Origin: Paragordius varius
Lineage: Eukaryota; Nematomorpha
DNA: 64,000 nt
Reading direction: 5' to 3'
Assembly (NCBI GenBank): GCA_964247055.1
Contig: OZ176053.1
Location: 1,302,001 to 1,366,000, forward strand
The notes beneath the pieces are model-generated. The model was not told where the DNA came from. It was given only the letters and a program-made list of their open reading frames with translations, and searched no databases. Shown here one piece after another: positions 48,883 to 60,826 of the stretch (the stretch's first letter is position 1; each line of letters starts with the position of its first letter). The translations under genes and the position numbers were made by a program.

Positions 48883-49054
48883 AACAGAAATGATAAGCAG
48901 CCACAATTCTGTGCGTGACATGGAAAACGAATTGAAGATAAACGAAGATGATTCATGGGCCAAATTACGCATCGTTTTGTACAAAATGTTGGTTGATCTT
49001 ATGCTTTACAATGATGTCCTAACCTATTTCCAATCTACATATCATATTTATTAA
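48883..49054 (+). CDS. Possible terminal exon, unknown protein, second unit
   Basis: Counterpart of 25,138-25,309 with a few conservative changes (VRDMENELK, VLYKMLVDLML) and stop TAA at 49,052-49,054. That TAA overlaps the minus-strand AATAAA of FANCD2-3. Confidence 0.4.
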
Positions 49055-49084
49055 TTTACGCGTTTATATTTGCAAGAAAATAAA
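49047..49084. terminator. Overlapping poly(A) signals, second unit
   Basis: Minus-strand AATAAA at 49,052-49,047 for FANCD2-3 and plus-strand AATAAA at 49,079-49,084 for the facing locus. Confidence 0.5.
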
Positions 49085-49124
49085 TATAATCTTGGGATTG
49101 ATTTGCACAAAAATGCGGTGTATA

Positions 49125-52100
49125 TTAAGATGAAGAACCATTCAGCTGTGAAGTTATTTCTTGACCCTAAATAAGGAAAAAATGTAAATTATTTCCGTAA
49201 CATTGATTATATGAGCGAAAATATACCTGCAAATTTCGATGCTTCAAACTTTGAAATTGGATAGAATTGGTAAGAGACGGTGATTTGGTTCCTCCTTTAA
49301 ACATGTTCTGAATGCGATACACAAAAGTTTCTAGGACTTTCTTAAGGGGTGGAATGTGTTTGAGCAATGTTGAGTCCTTTTTCGTCTAATTTACAAAATA
49401 GCACAGGAATTAAATATACTGACCTCGCTAGAAGTACTTTAATAATTCGGAAAATTGACATGACAATGATATTTTATGTTAATTTTCAACGAACGATTCT
49501 TTGGTTTTATATAACGCTTACTTTACAATGTGTGATGACCATGTGCAAATATCGTGTAATCTCTTGCATTCCCTTTATTATGGCTTGGATTTGAGACCGT
49601 ATATCATCAGCCAACTCGCCAGAGTTCCCAAAACACTGAAGAATGTATTGTAATTCTGGCATCAACTTTATGTAAAAGTTTTCCACAAATTGGCGTCCAG
49701 TGCGGAGTGTATGTAATATGTAATGCTTATCGGGAAAGTGTTTACAAATGCGTATGAGTGTGAGAAATAATTTGCACAAAACTGCCGTTGATTGCAAAAA
49801 TGTTTGAGGATATTGCAATGTTTGAGCATTCAATTGAGATTCTGACTCCTCTGACCCTGCCTGGGGAGAAGCATGAGGATCATGGCCTGAAACTTTAGTT
49901 TTATGTCCATAGAGATTGACTAGATTCCGTGCCAGACCGATACATTCTTTCAATAGCACGTCAAAATAAACGGGAAAGAAGTGCCTGTTAACATAATATA
50001 ATTAGATAGAAATTATGCGATATTCAAAAAACAAACTTTCAGGGAACATTTATTTTGACAACTCAAAATTTAATATAAAAATATAAATGATTACGGAATC
50101 ATGGATGGATAGATGACAATATCTTGCGAACAAGTTGCATGTTTAGTAGTTTGAGAGATATTTTCTTTAATCGATGATTTATTTAACATATCTTGCATTT
50201 GAATATTGATTAATTCATCAAGCACTTCCAGGGGTTCATTCGTAACAAATTTTAACCTAAATATATAAATCATCTCAAAAATATTGGAAAATTTCATTGT
50301 ATGAATAAACTGAGGAGCTTTCGGATATTCAAAAAATAAAAAATATAAACTAGTCCATTGCCGAAAGAACTGACCGAATCTGAAGATGCTCTTTCAAATT
50401 CAGCTCAGCCATTCACCTTTATATAAAAAAATCATATCATAAACACCGGGTTTGTGGTGATATAAATATAGATATAATAAAAGATTACATATATTGTTTG
50501 AATAAACTCTCAGAATAATTAATGCCAAAATATTAAAGGTTGAAAGCATCAAATCATACAATATAAATTTTTAACGATCTTTTAGCTTGTAATCTATGTG
50601 CACATGGTTCTGGTACCCTTTTGAATAGCGTTGAACCAAATAGCCATGTATGGATATATATGTACGATAAAATAAGATTTACTTTAAAAGTTTAACCAAC
50701 GAAGCTTCAAACATCGGTTTCGATCCGGTCGGAAAATAAAATTTTACGTAATTTTTTGTGTCTTCAAATTGTTCATTAACTTGTTCGGCAGAGTTGATTA
50801 ATTGGGTAGAATTTCCCTTTCTTAAATAATTTTGCTGCAAACTCACGTTTATAAGTGTGGAAATTGATTGTGTTGTTAAGTTTGGGTTTTCCCGATGATC
50901 TTTATAATAACAAATTAATTATGATAAAAACAACAATATAGACAGTAATTAACTTACTACCTGATAGCTCAAACAAATCATAGAGAAAAGTGAGCACACA
51001 TTCAGAAAATATGAGAGATTTTGAATTTTGGATCAAATTGCCAAAGAATTTGTATGTCACTTCTCGCCTGAATATATATACAGTAAAAACTGAAATTATA
51101 CGGACAAAACGTAAAAATTTAAAGACAAATATTTTTTTTCAAAAAAAACAACCATATACTTTTATAATCCTTAATTTTTGCTATATAAAATATTTAATTA
51201 CAATCCTAAACTACATTATTGATTGTGCTACCAATTTACATTTCCATCTTATATATTTTGCAGTTTAGAACAATCACACTTATATTTATTAAAATTAAGA
51301 TTCAAAAAAATATGGTTGTTTTTATATTTTTACGTTTTGTCCGTATAGTATTAATTTACTGTATATATGCACATACTTGTTCATAGAGATATCGAGTTGA
51401 GATTCATCAATACTTTTAATGCCATTCCATAAACTTTCCAATATTGATGTGTTTTCTTCAGTTAACGATAAGTGCTTGTTAATAAGTGCCATACATTTCA
51501 CAATGTTGAGATTAATGTTGTAAGTAATGATAGATTCTTCCTAATTATAAATTATCAAAATATTAAGATAACTAACTCTTGCAAAGACCCTTCAGCAAAA
51601 TTAAAATTTATCAAATAAATGGAAAATTTTTATTTTTAGTATTAGTTTTGGCTTGCAAATTAAAAAACAACTGTTTTGCAAAAAAAATTATTTTTTATAA
51701 AAGATTATACAATTGGAAAAGCGAAATTCACTAATATATATTCCATTGTTGTAATTTAAAAATAAATCCAAATTTAATTGTTAAATAATAACTTTGTTAT
51801 CCATTATTAAAAAATTCATTTTTCCTATTCAGAATTATATAATCATGGAAACCTCTGTCATTTCCGCCACCATAGATTTCTGCAATCGCCCAATAAAATT
51901 GGCGCAAACATTCTCCTTTGACCATTGACTTAATAGGGTTTTGCATTTTGATTGGTGGGATTCTTTGGATGAGTTTTGTATTAATTTGAGTTTTTTCTGT
52001 TCTTGACTAAGGAAAAGATTTCCCTTTGTGGCAATGCTGGGCAATGTCATTTCCAACATATGGAGATATTCATTCAAGAGATAATCGTAATGCTTACAAT

Positions 52101-53846
52101 CCAAGTCCTAACATAAATTTATGTTAAACTAAAACTTTAAAAGAGTTAAATAAATAAAATATCAATCGTACCAGATCTGTTGAAAATAGTTCCTTAAACA
52201 CAAAAATTTCGAAAGGGCGACTTAGTTTTCGCAAACTTTTTCGAAGTTGTTCTTTGGCAAGATTATGATTCGCGCCCTTTTTATCCAAAGAACTATCATG
52301 GTTCATTCTGCGTTATGAAAAAATTTTAAAAGTAAATGTATATTACAGGGTTTATGTCAAAAGTTAATACTTTCTCAATTTATTGTTTATTTTTTTGGAC
52401 TTTAATTGTTTTTTTCGTTTGGATTCTTTCGTATTTTCTGCATCTTTCTCATGGGTTGTAGGATTAGCATCAATTAGGTGCAAATAATTTGTAATGTTTA
52501 ATAAGGGATTATTCTCGCCGTTATTTTCCTTCTCTATGGTGTGTGAATGCAAAGGAAACAGTATATAAAGTTTTAAACGCGTAAAAAATAAATGAAATTA
52601 CTTGAGTTTACATATTTTCCTGAGATTAACCGTTGACTACTTTGTTCGCATTCTAATAATTGGAGATAATCACTAAAAGTGTGAAACAACCCATTTTTAA
52701 TACCATGATTGTTGTGATTAAGATTGTTAGTTAACGATAATTTTTTATGCGGAGAAGGCAAAGTTATGCTGTTAAGAATTTCACAATGAACTTTTTCCAA
52801 CGAATAAAAGGTAGGATAGAGTTCAAGTTGATCTGAATATTCTTACAAAAGAAATTATAGAAATATGAATCAAACTTTACAGTAAAAACTGAAATTATAC
52901 GGAGAAAACTTAAAAATATAAAGACAAATATTTCATTACTAAAAGACAACCATACTTTATATAACTTAATTTTTCTGAATATAACGTCTTGTTTCAAACT
53001 ATAAGTATGAAATAGAGATGTTTATTGGTAACACAATTTATTATATAATTTACAGTTTAAAACAACCATAGAATATTTAAATAGTTCAAGATTTAAAAAG
53101 CATGGTTGTCTTTTAGAAAAAAATGTTTGTCTTTATATTTTTACGTTTTGTCCGTATAATTTCAATTTTTACGGTATTTAGTAAATACCACTACACAATC
53201 TACCATTTAAATCTATGAATGTGGTAAAATATATTTGAATAAACTACCAATAGTTATATCCAAAAAATTAACCAAATCTAGGAAAGATTGAAATTATCTT
53301 AATCTTTGCTGCAAATATTTCCGTAAAATATAGTACTTTGAAGAGCATTTATGATGTATTCTTCGATTTCCATTAGAGTACCTAATCTTTCAATCAAAAC
53401 TTGCTTGAGCTTTAAGTGTATGGATAAATGACAACAACCATTAATAATCTAACGTTAAAGAAAGTGTAAAAAACCTCTCGATACCAATCGGAAGCGATTT
53501 GCAAGAAACTCAAACAACATTGAATTCCTTCTAAATTATTTTTTGTTCCCGTTCTATTTTCAATGCCAGCTTGTGAAATAATGTCAAAAGTTGTTCCCTC
53601 CTCGTCACACAGTGTGGGTCCAACTTTATAGGACAAATTACAATAATTAAATAAATTAGAAAGCGTTAAAAAGATATAAATACCCACCATCATTCAATGT
53701 TTGCTCTTGAGATATTATTTCAAAAATATGTTGTAATTCAGTATCAACAGTTGATTTAAAAGACACCCCTAAGCCTAAAAAGGGTAATATTACATCCAGT
53801 CGATTTGCCTTCAATGCTAAAAACAAAAAAACAAACGAATGAAACA

Positions 53847-53882
<36 letters not shown>

Positions 53883-56800
53883 TATTAAAATGCAAACAAA
53901 CCATGTTTCCATATGCCGCGGAATAAATAAATAGGTTCCAAATTTATAAAGGTATCTGTATGATCTTGAAAACTATTATTGCTTATATTTTTAGGTGTCG
54001 TCGGGCTAGGGTTTATGGTCATATTTGAAATATCTGGGTTAAGCAAAGGCGTTTTATTAGGTTTTTCCTTATTTTTTTCAGTCATTTCTCTCAAGGCTTC
54101 CTCCAGAATCTTTCTATGACGGGGTTTCAATTCAAACAACAATAAATTATTATTTTCAGTTTGTGATGATTGTGACATTATTAAGTATTTAGCCAATAAA
54201 TTGTTGAACCATTCTAGTAAGAAAAAAGAGTTAAATTTTTCATTTGTGGTCAGAATGTCTAAAATAAGTATTTTGTGGATGTTTGAGAGAGAATCCGTGC
54301 CCATCAAATTGGATAAAAATCTGAAGCATTCCATAGAAGCGATGTTTTGCTTTGCATCCATTTTCTCACTTAAATAAAATAGTTTGCGTTTAAAAAATCA
54401 TTTTTTAAATTTACAATTCACTATAACTAATACTTTTGGGAGAGGGAATCGTTAACATATAAATAAGCCGCTTGTATTAAGGCATAGAGCGTAAAACAAC
54501 ACGAGTTTCCATAACTGTTATTGTTGCCATTTAATAAAGCCAATTTGCAAGATTTCGTATTATTAGTTTCAGTTGGATTTAAATTTTCTGTTAGAACGAT
54601 ATCGTCAGAACAAAGTTGAGTTATATTAAGATTAAGGGCCTGGCCTAAAAAATCAAATTGTCGCATAAATTGGGACAGAGGATGTAATTTTGACTGTTTT
54701 GGTGGATTGCAAAGGCATTTAAGAAGTGTGAAGAGATGTGGATACATTGATAGGGGTAGTTTGACAGATATATCTATAACTTTCTAATGAAAGAAAAACA
54801 AAAAGTAATTAGAAATATTAAGAGAAGAATAACGAAAACTAACTACGAAACCTGTCTATAATCTTGTAGTAATGAGCCATCTTCTGAAGAATCAAATAGA
54901 TTGTCAATTAAATGAGTATTGAGCCTATTATGATCACAACAAGGTGGAATGGTGGATGAGATTAAATGCGTTAGCAATCCAAGTAGGTGATATGTTGAGT
55001 CACTGCTCTTCGTGCAAGTAATTGCCTCAAATAAGGCCAGTAAACATTTCTACTAACGGTTATTAATCAAAATATATAACATTTTAAGTTAAATAGAAAC
55101 GTTATTATATATGTATATGCTAACTTGTTTGATAATATTGACTAAATCTTTAGCTTGCATAATGCTCACATAAAAATATACTCCAAAGTTCCCATCGAAA
55201 TTGCTAACATTTTCATTTTCCATTTCCCTGTGCTGATTTGAACTGGAATCGCCCTTTTTACCTTTGAAATTTATATAACAAGCAAATAGTAAGCAATTAT
55301 TAATCATGCCGAATAAAAACAATATCAATCATATAAATAGGACCTAGAATAACAATATTTAAAAATATTTGAAACATCATATGTATAAAAAAATAATTAG
55401 TGGAGACTTTCTTACTATTTAAATAAATTTGTCTGGCTAATAGTTCGGTCGAATCTAAAAATCGTTCCAAAAGATTGGGGAAAAATTGGAAAAAATCATT
55501 CCATAAAGTTGTAAAGACATTTTTTCCTACTGAGTTGTTCTTTATATTTTGTTCAGTTTGATTGCTTTGTAAAGATTTGATATTCTCAGCCGGTTTCAAT
55601 CCAGCCTCCTGAGCCAACACTAAAATAAGCAAGTCCAAAATCTGTTTTCGAAAAATTAAAATTAGTCTCTTGTTAAACTCAAAAAAATATAATATAAATT
55701 ACATGTAGAGACGATGAGGGAGAGCTTGTATAAACGTGAGCACTTTTTTGCATTATAAAGCGTCCAACATTGATTGAAGTTTTAAACAAATTCAAAAATG
55801 TTTCTGCGATTCGGACAAAACTAAAAAGAGTTACCATTTTAAAGTTATTTATGAAATAAAATATTGTAATTTAACACAAACCATTTATTACGCATATTTA
55901 GATTTTGATCATCATTGTTTGATGTCATAATAAATATTGTTTTATTTTCGGCACACAGAGCATGGAAAAATTTATTGTAAATTCGTTCTATTCGGTTAAA
56001 TGTTTCCATTGGGATTTCAAAAGAAGTTTCATTGTTTTTGCCATCTTTAAAAAAGACATTAACACTTTTGAGTGATTGATTTTTGAGATATGACAACACA
56101 TATTGTGTAATTAAATTTAGGGCTAAAATGTGATTCTCCGTCAAATTCAGTTGAGGAATAATTTTGATCAAAGAGGTCAAAATCTTATTTTCTAACAAAT
56201 TCTTAACTTTTTGTGACAAATCAGATTGAGGAGATTCGTTGGTTTCGATATTATTTGAAGTTATTTGCGCTTCAAACGTTGAAAGACACAAAATTAATTG
56301 TTCAACAAGATCAAGGCTATATATCTCACCCATACTTTCAAATATTAAACTACTATAAAAGGTAATTACATACCCAATATTTTCTATAATAAGTAAGGCC
56401 GTTTCATTTCTGTTTAAGATTTCGGGTAAAATTAATAAAAAATCTTTTTGTAAAATAGGATCAAAGTGCTGAAAATTGGCAAACAAAATTGATACAAATT
56501 TCTGCGGATAAACGATATTATAAAACTTGTTCATCATATATAACGTTTGTATTTCGAATAACATTAATTTTAGCATGTCCCTGTTTTGAAGCGTGAGAAA
56601 TGATATAACGTAGAAGAATCGGTTGAAATTTGAAGTTACCTAAAAGTATGGATGCGATTGAATGCATAGTTTCTCTATAAATTAAACTTAAAATACTCAT
56701 TCCCAAAAACAATCGGGTTAAACAATTTATTAAATTGAGAAGCTACAAAATTTTCCGCTTCCTCGGCTAACTTATTATCAGTGAAATCGTAAGTGTCCAA

Positions 56801-56964
56801 TATTTCAATGAAATTTTCAATGTTCCCTTATATATAATATTATCCAAAAAACCTCTAATTATACGCGGTTCAGATAAGTCAAAATAGTGCTTAAAAAACT
56901 TTTCTACAGAATTCTCCGAATAAGTCCCTTTGACTGATGATGATGTTTTCGTCAATCTTACCAT
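49125..56964 (-). CDS. FANCD2: FANCD2-like gene, copy 3 (complete span, next to SLC35C1)
   Basis: FANCD2 homologue, the nuclear clamp subunit loaded with FANCI at crosslinks and stalled forks. Exons in order: 56,964-56,853; 56,826-56,697; 56,674-56,527; 56,501-55,882; 55,820-55,703; 55,641-55,416; 55,261-55,125; 55,049-54,852; 54,783-54,434; 54,368-53,902; 53,816-53,688; 53,623-53,454; 53,409-53,337; 52,832-52,602; 52,533-52,371; 52,307-52,172; 52,107-51,853; 51,540-51,377; 51,067-50,961; 50,899-50,683. These 20 join in frame without a stop (about 1,380 codons). The piece between 50,682 and 50,257 is unresolved; then 50,256-50,095, 49,984-49,522, 49,385-49,227 and 49,166-49,125. Human matches: SDWYREVFYTFF (LNWFREIVNAF), LLGNFKFQPILL (LLGIDILQPAII), HIPPLKKVLETFVYRI. 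The protein would be about 1,700 aa against 1,451 in human. I cannot place the monoubiquitylated lysine with confidence. Confidence 0.87.
51081..51361. mobile_element. Tc1/mariner-like MITE in FANCD2-3 intron
   Basis: CAGTAAAAACTGAAATTATA at the left end with intact CGGACAAAACG; the right end is ATTAATTTACTG. TA on both sides. Lies between exons 51,540-51,377 and 51,067-50,961 and accounts for nearly the whole intron. Confidence 0.77.
52880..53174. mobile_element. Tc1/mariner-like MITE in FANCD2-3 intron
   Basis: CAGTAAAAACTGAAATTATA start and TTTCAATTTTTACGG end. It sits in the intron between exons 53,409-53,337 and 52,832-52,602 and makes that intron the longest of the traced set. Confidence 0.77.
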
Positions 56965-57042
56965 AATAATTTGAACGATGTGGGATTATTTCATGTGTTT
57001 TTGTGGGCTTAAAGAATAACTTATGAGACATATGAAATCGAT
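56965..57042. promoter_or_regulatory. 78-bp head-to-head intergenic region, likely bidirectional promoter
   Basis: Only 78 bp separate the start codons of FANCD2-3 (minus) and SLC35C1 (plus), so both 5' UTRs and the core promoter must overlap or extend into the other gene. The first 60 bp next to FANCD2 (to 57,024) are repeated upstream of copies 1 and 2 (6,911-6,969 and 33,536-33,595); the last 18 bp before the SLC35C1 ATG are not. No TATA box or other named element is evident to me. The promoter role is inferred from gene spacing. Confidence 0.55.
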
Positions 57043-59498
57043 ATGACAGTTTCGCAGTCAGTAATTATTTTTGGGGTTGTTTTGCTCTATTGGTATAATG
57101 ACCTGTAATTCTTAGGTTTATTTCCATATCGTTGGTATTTATCAACAAAATATTGCTCAGTGATAAAATATATGATGTAAGGTACTTCCCTATAATAATC
57201 AAATTTTATTAGCTAAAAGCTCCCATATTATTAACATGGTTTCAATGCATAATAACGCTTTTACTGTGTTTTGCGATTAACTTTGCCTCTAAATACTGCA
57301 AATATATTCGAAACATTCCGCCTTGTCCCATTCGATGGAAATATTGTTATGAAGTTTTTATCTCACATATATTTATGAATACAGGCTCTACCCTTATCAA
57401 TAGTGTTTGTTTGCATGATAGCTTTCAATAATTTATGCTTAAAATTTGTCGGAATTTCTTTTTATTATGTGGGACGATCTCTCACCACCGTTTTTAATGT
57501 GGTAAGTATTGTGGTTTAAAAACCCAAAAAAATTGATTGATTTAATTTTAAGCTTTATTTAACATTCGTTAGATTTTTATATATATTATTCTGAAACAAA
57601 AAACATCAATTCGAGCCATTGGCTGCTGTTTGATTATCATATTCGGATTCGCTTTGGGCGTCGACCAAGAAAAAGCCCTAGGTAAGTTTAACGCACTTGT
57701 TTGTAATTCAAATTGAGTTTTTCATGTAAATTCTTTCATTAATTAAGAGATGTATAATTTTCTTTTATTTTTTAGGTTCGGTATCTTTTGTGGGCATACT
57801 TTATGGGGTTCTGGCGAGTGCGTCTGTAGCGCTCTTTTCGATTTACATGAAGAAATTATTGCCTCTCATGGACAATAGTATTTGGCGAGTCACTTTTTAC
57901 AACAATCTCAACGCCTGTCTTATTTTCATTCCAATCATTCTCTCCAATGGCGAATTGCAAAGGTAAATCAATCCTTCTTTCTGTTCAATCAAATACCCCG
58001 TCTTAATTATTTTTTATTTTTAACCTTAGTGCCGCACGAAAAATTATAGTTTGTGAGATTTGATCTCGAAAATTACCCATTAGGTTAATAAAAATCCTCC
58101 AAAATTTTTGTATTTTGACAAATATAGAAAATGTATTACTTTGATATTTTTCTTATATTTGTGCACAAGAATTAAATGGCTGCAAACAGCGCCTATAAAG
58201 CTCACATTTATTATCTTTTAGACAAATACTAGTCGTTTATTATAATAACACGAATTTTATCAGGGCGTTGTTAACTATAAATATCATTAAGAGGGATTTT
58301 AATAAAAGGCTACTATTGTATATTGTATGTGTTGTAGGTTTATAAGCATGGCTCTCCCAACTACCGATAATAATGGCGATGAAAAACTCTACTCTTCTCT
58401 GCTTTTTGAATCCAAATTCTGGGGAATGGTTTGGGCCAGTGGCTTTTTCGGATTTGCTATTGGTTATGTCACCGGCCTACAAATTCATGTAAATTTTCGA
58501 AAAAAACTTTATATATATATTACAATATGTTTAAATTTTATTAGACGCGCATTCATTTAAAAGCGATATAAAGAAATTTGAACTCATAATTTGTTTTGTG
58601 GTATAATTTGATTGCAAATGAGACCCAAGAAATGCATAAACATAAACATTTTATGAATAAATACTGATGATGAATTAGGTAACGTCTCCCCTAACTCACA
58701 ATATAAGTGGAACAGCCAAAGCCGCTTTCCAGACCGTGCTGGGCGTCGTTTGGGCTCATGAACACAAATCAGTTGTTTGGTGGGCCAGCAATCTAATTGT
58801 GTTGATCGGTTCCATGGCATATACTCACATTCGCCATTCAGAAATGGTCAACGCCACTAAGACTGGGCGTTCTTCTGTTAAAAGGAACATTGCCGGATCC
58901 AGGAAGCATAGGAATGCCACTTCTCTCCCCCGCATTAAAAATCAAACAGGTACCACACACTCTCGCTCTCTACGTTTCGGATATCTTTATTATTACAGTA
59001 ATGAAATGCTGACAAAACCTATAAAAATATAAAAACAAATGTTTTTTTCTAAAAGACAACCCTACTTTTTTGAACCTCATTTTTTCCTACATAAATTACT
59101 TGAATACACCTTTAAATAATTTAACTGAGTGTATTAACACAATTCAAATATCTAATCCCTATTTTGCAACCCAAAACAATGAGTAATATTTGAATAAATT
59201 GAATTTTAAAAAATATGGTTGTCTTTTACATAATATGTTTTACGTTTCTCCGTATAATTTCAATTTTTACTGTAATGTCAAATATTTTTACGTGTTTTTG
59301 GTAGAAAAATATTAATTAGGGTTAGTATATGATAGCATAAATACATTTTTTACCCATTTTAAAAGATAGTATTATTATTTAGAAGATTCCGTGGCGAGTG
59401 TTACAATTAATGTCAATCAAAACGATTCTTTCAATAGCACTGTTGCCGCGCATAATATTAATATGAAACCAATTACAGATAAAACTCCATTGTTGTAA
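57043..59498 (+). CDS. SLC35C1: GDP-fucose transporter, SLC35C1-like, 9 exons, 400 aa
   Basis: Golgi GDP-fucose/GMP antiporter of the drug/metabolite (nucleotide-sugar) transporter superfamily, which supplies GDP-fucose to fucosyltransferases. Exons: 57,043-57,092; 57,116-57,176; 57,213-57,353; 57,385-57,501; 57,573-57,681; 57,776-57,962; 58,338-58,498; 58,679-58,949; 59,393-59,498. Together they give 1,203 nt, exactly 401 codons including TAA. Motifs match human SLC35C1 along the length: [14 protein letters not shown] (LYWVTSISMVFLNK), [11 protein letters not shown] (identical), [35 protein letters not shown] and [14 protein letters not shown]. The hydrophobic pattern fits the multi-pass family. 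The first three introns are only 23, 36 and 31 nt. Intron 8 contains a Tc1-like MITE (58,996-59,272). The C-terminal tail is basic, then ends KTPLL. AATAAA follows at 59,778-59,783. The start was chosen as the first in-frame ATG; the N-terminus is short compared with human. Confidence 0.95.
58996..59272. mobile_element. Tc1/mariner-like MITE in SLC35C1 intron 8
   Basis: Decayed left end CAGTAATGAAATGCTGACAA, with the inner ACAAATGTTTTTTTCTAAAA and ACAACC motifs kept, and an intact right end TTTCAATTTTTACTG followed by TA. It shows the family was active outside the tandem array too. Confidence 0.7.
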
Positions 59499-60419
59499 AT
59501 GATGTAATCTAACAATTTTTATAGCAAATATACTGATGACCGGTCTATGTCAAATATTTTTACATTTTCATGGAAAAAAGTAATAGAGAAATTCGCATTT
59601 TAGAAGCATTTAAAAATATTATTTTATTATATATATTATTCAAACACACACATAATTTTATAAAAAAGGATTGGGTATGGGGTCTGTGCCCAAATTTATA
59701 TATTTATATGCACTTCTCTGGGTGAAAATAATGTTATTGTGATACATATATTACAAGAGCCATACGTATACAATTGAAATAAATTATTTTATATGGGGAA
59801 TACATTGTCACCTAAATAACTAACGTTATAAAATGTTGATTCTTAATTTTCTAAATAAGCATATTTTAAATGGGTCTCATTGTTTACCGAGATGTGGTGT
59901 CGATTTACAAACGGTTTTTTTAAAGCGGATGGAATCACTTAATGCGGATATGGTATATTATAGGGTTGAAAGAGGATGTTATGATAAACTAGGAAATAGA
60001 TAAATTACATTAAAAATCAACGGACGGCACCATAGAGAAAATGGTGTTTCAAGCAAAATCTAGGTTCATTAAGACTGCGTTCCAATTTTGTTTTTTTTTA
60101 AATTTTTTTATGAAAAGTAAATGTTTCATTCCAATAAAATATTACTATGACCACATATATAAAGCAATGTTTTTATATAATTTTAGATGTGGGCTTCTAA
60201 AATCTCAAATTTTTGTGACCCGTTAAAAATAATCAAGTTCTCTTTATATAAAGATAGCGAAAGTGCACGATAAAAATTAAAAAATATTGCTAAATTTTGA
60301 CATCAAAAAAATTTTTTCCGAAAAAATGGGTATTTTTCTTGAATTTAATTTATGGCAAAATTATTGTGAAGCGAGTATTAAAATGGTGGAAACGGTATAA
60401 AAACTTTGAGATAGATCAA
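59499..60419. other. SLC35C1 3' region, no gene seen
   Basis: Contains the likely SLC35C1 poly(A) signal AATAAA (59,778-59,783). Beyond this the sequence is AT-rich and without coding signal. Confidence 0.5.
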
Positions 60420-60826
60420 CACTTCAATAGTGTCCTTGAACACTAAGTTGGTCCTTGAACACTTCAAGTTGGTCCTTTGACTTTTTTGTTTTGTTTTTAT
60501 ATCAAACAAATCGTATATCATTCATATCTTTTATCGTTTTTAACCTATTTTCTATTATTTAACATAAATTTTAAATAAATATCAACTTTTAATAATTGCG
60601 AAACCGTATACCTTTATTAATTTCTCAAATTTTGGATATTTATAATTTTAACACAAACAAAATTAGGTTAACAAATAATAAAAAAAACAAGCAAAAATTA
60701 TGGTAAATTACGATTTCAACATTTTAAGTACCAACTTGAAGTGTTCAAAAAAAACTAGAAGTGTTTGAGGACCAACTTGAAGTTTTTAAGGACCAACTTG
60801 AAATGTTTAAGAAGACGCTTGAAGTG
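60420..60826. mobile_element. Foldback element with reiterated 21-mer ends, about 407 bp
   Basis: The left end carries repeats of TTGGTCCTTGAACACTTCAA; the right end carries the complement several times (GACCAACTTGAAGTGTT-like). The outermost bases are CACTTCAA and TTGAAGTG, each flanked by CAA, a possible 3-bp target duplication. The centre is AT-rich with no gene. Only one copy lies in the window. Confidence 0.6.

Larger units (their letters stand above)
33596..57024. repeat. Tandem duplication unit carrying FANCD2 copy 3
   Basis: A 23.4 kb unit collinear with 6,970-33,595. It lacks the hAT element, the segment at 6,988-7,739 and the 277-bp foldback in FANCD2, but has longer satellite arrays (39,895-41,465 compared with 13,740-14,580). 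Its right end abuts the SLC35C1 start, which is the only unique flank visible in the window and so probably marks the ancestral edge of the array. Confidence 0.9.

Noticed and set aside
60041-60226. 61-codon plus-strand frame downstream of SLC35C1
   Set aside because: AT-rich, phenylalanine-rich chance frame without splice or family support.
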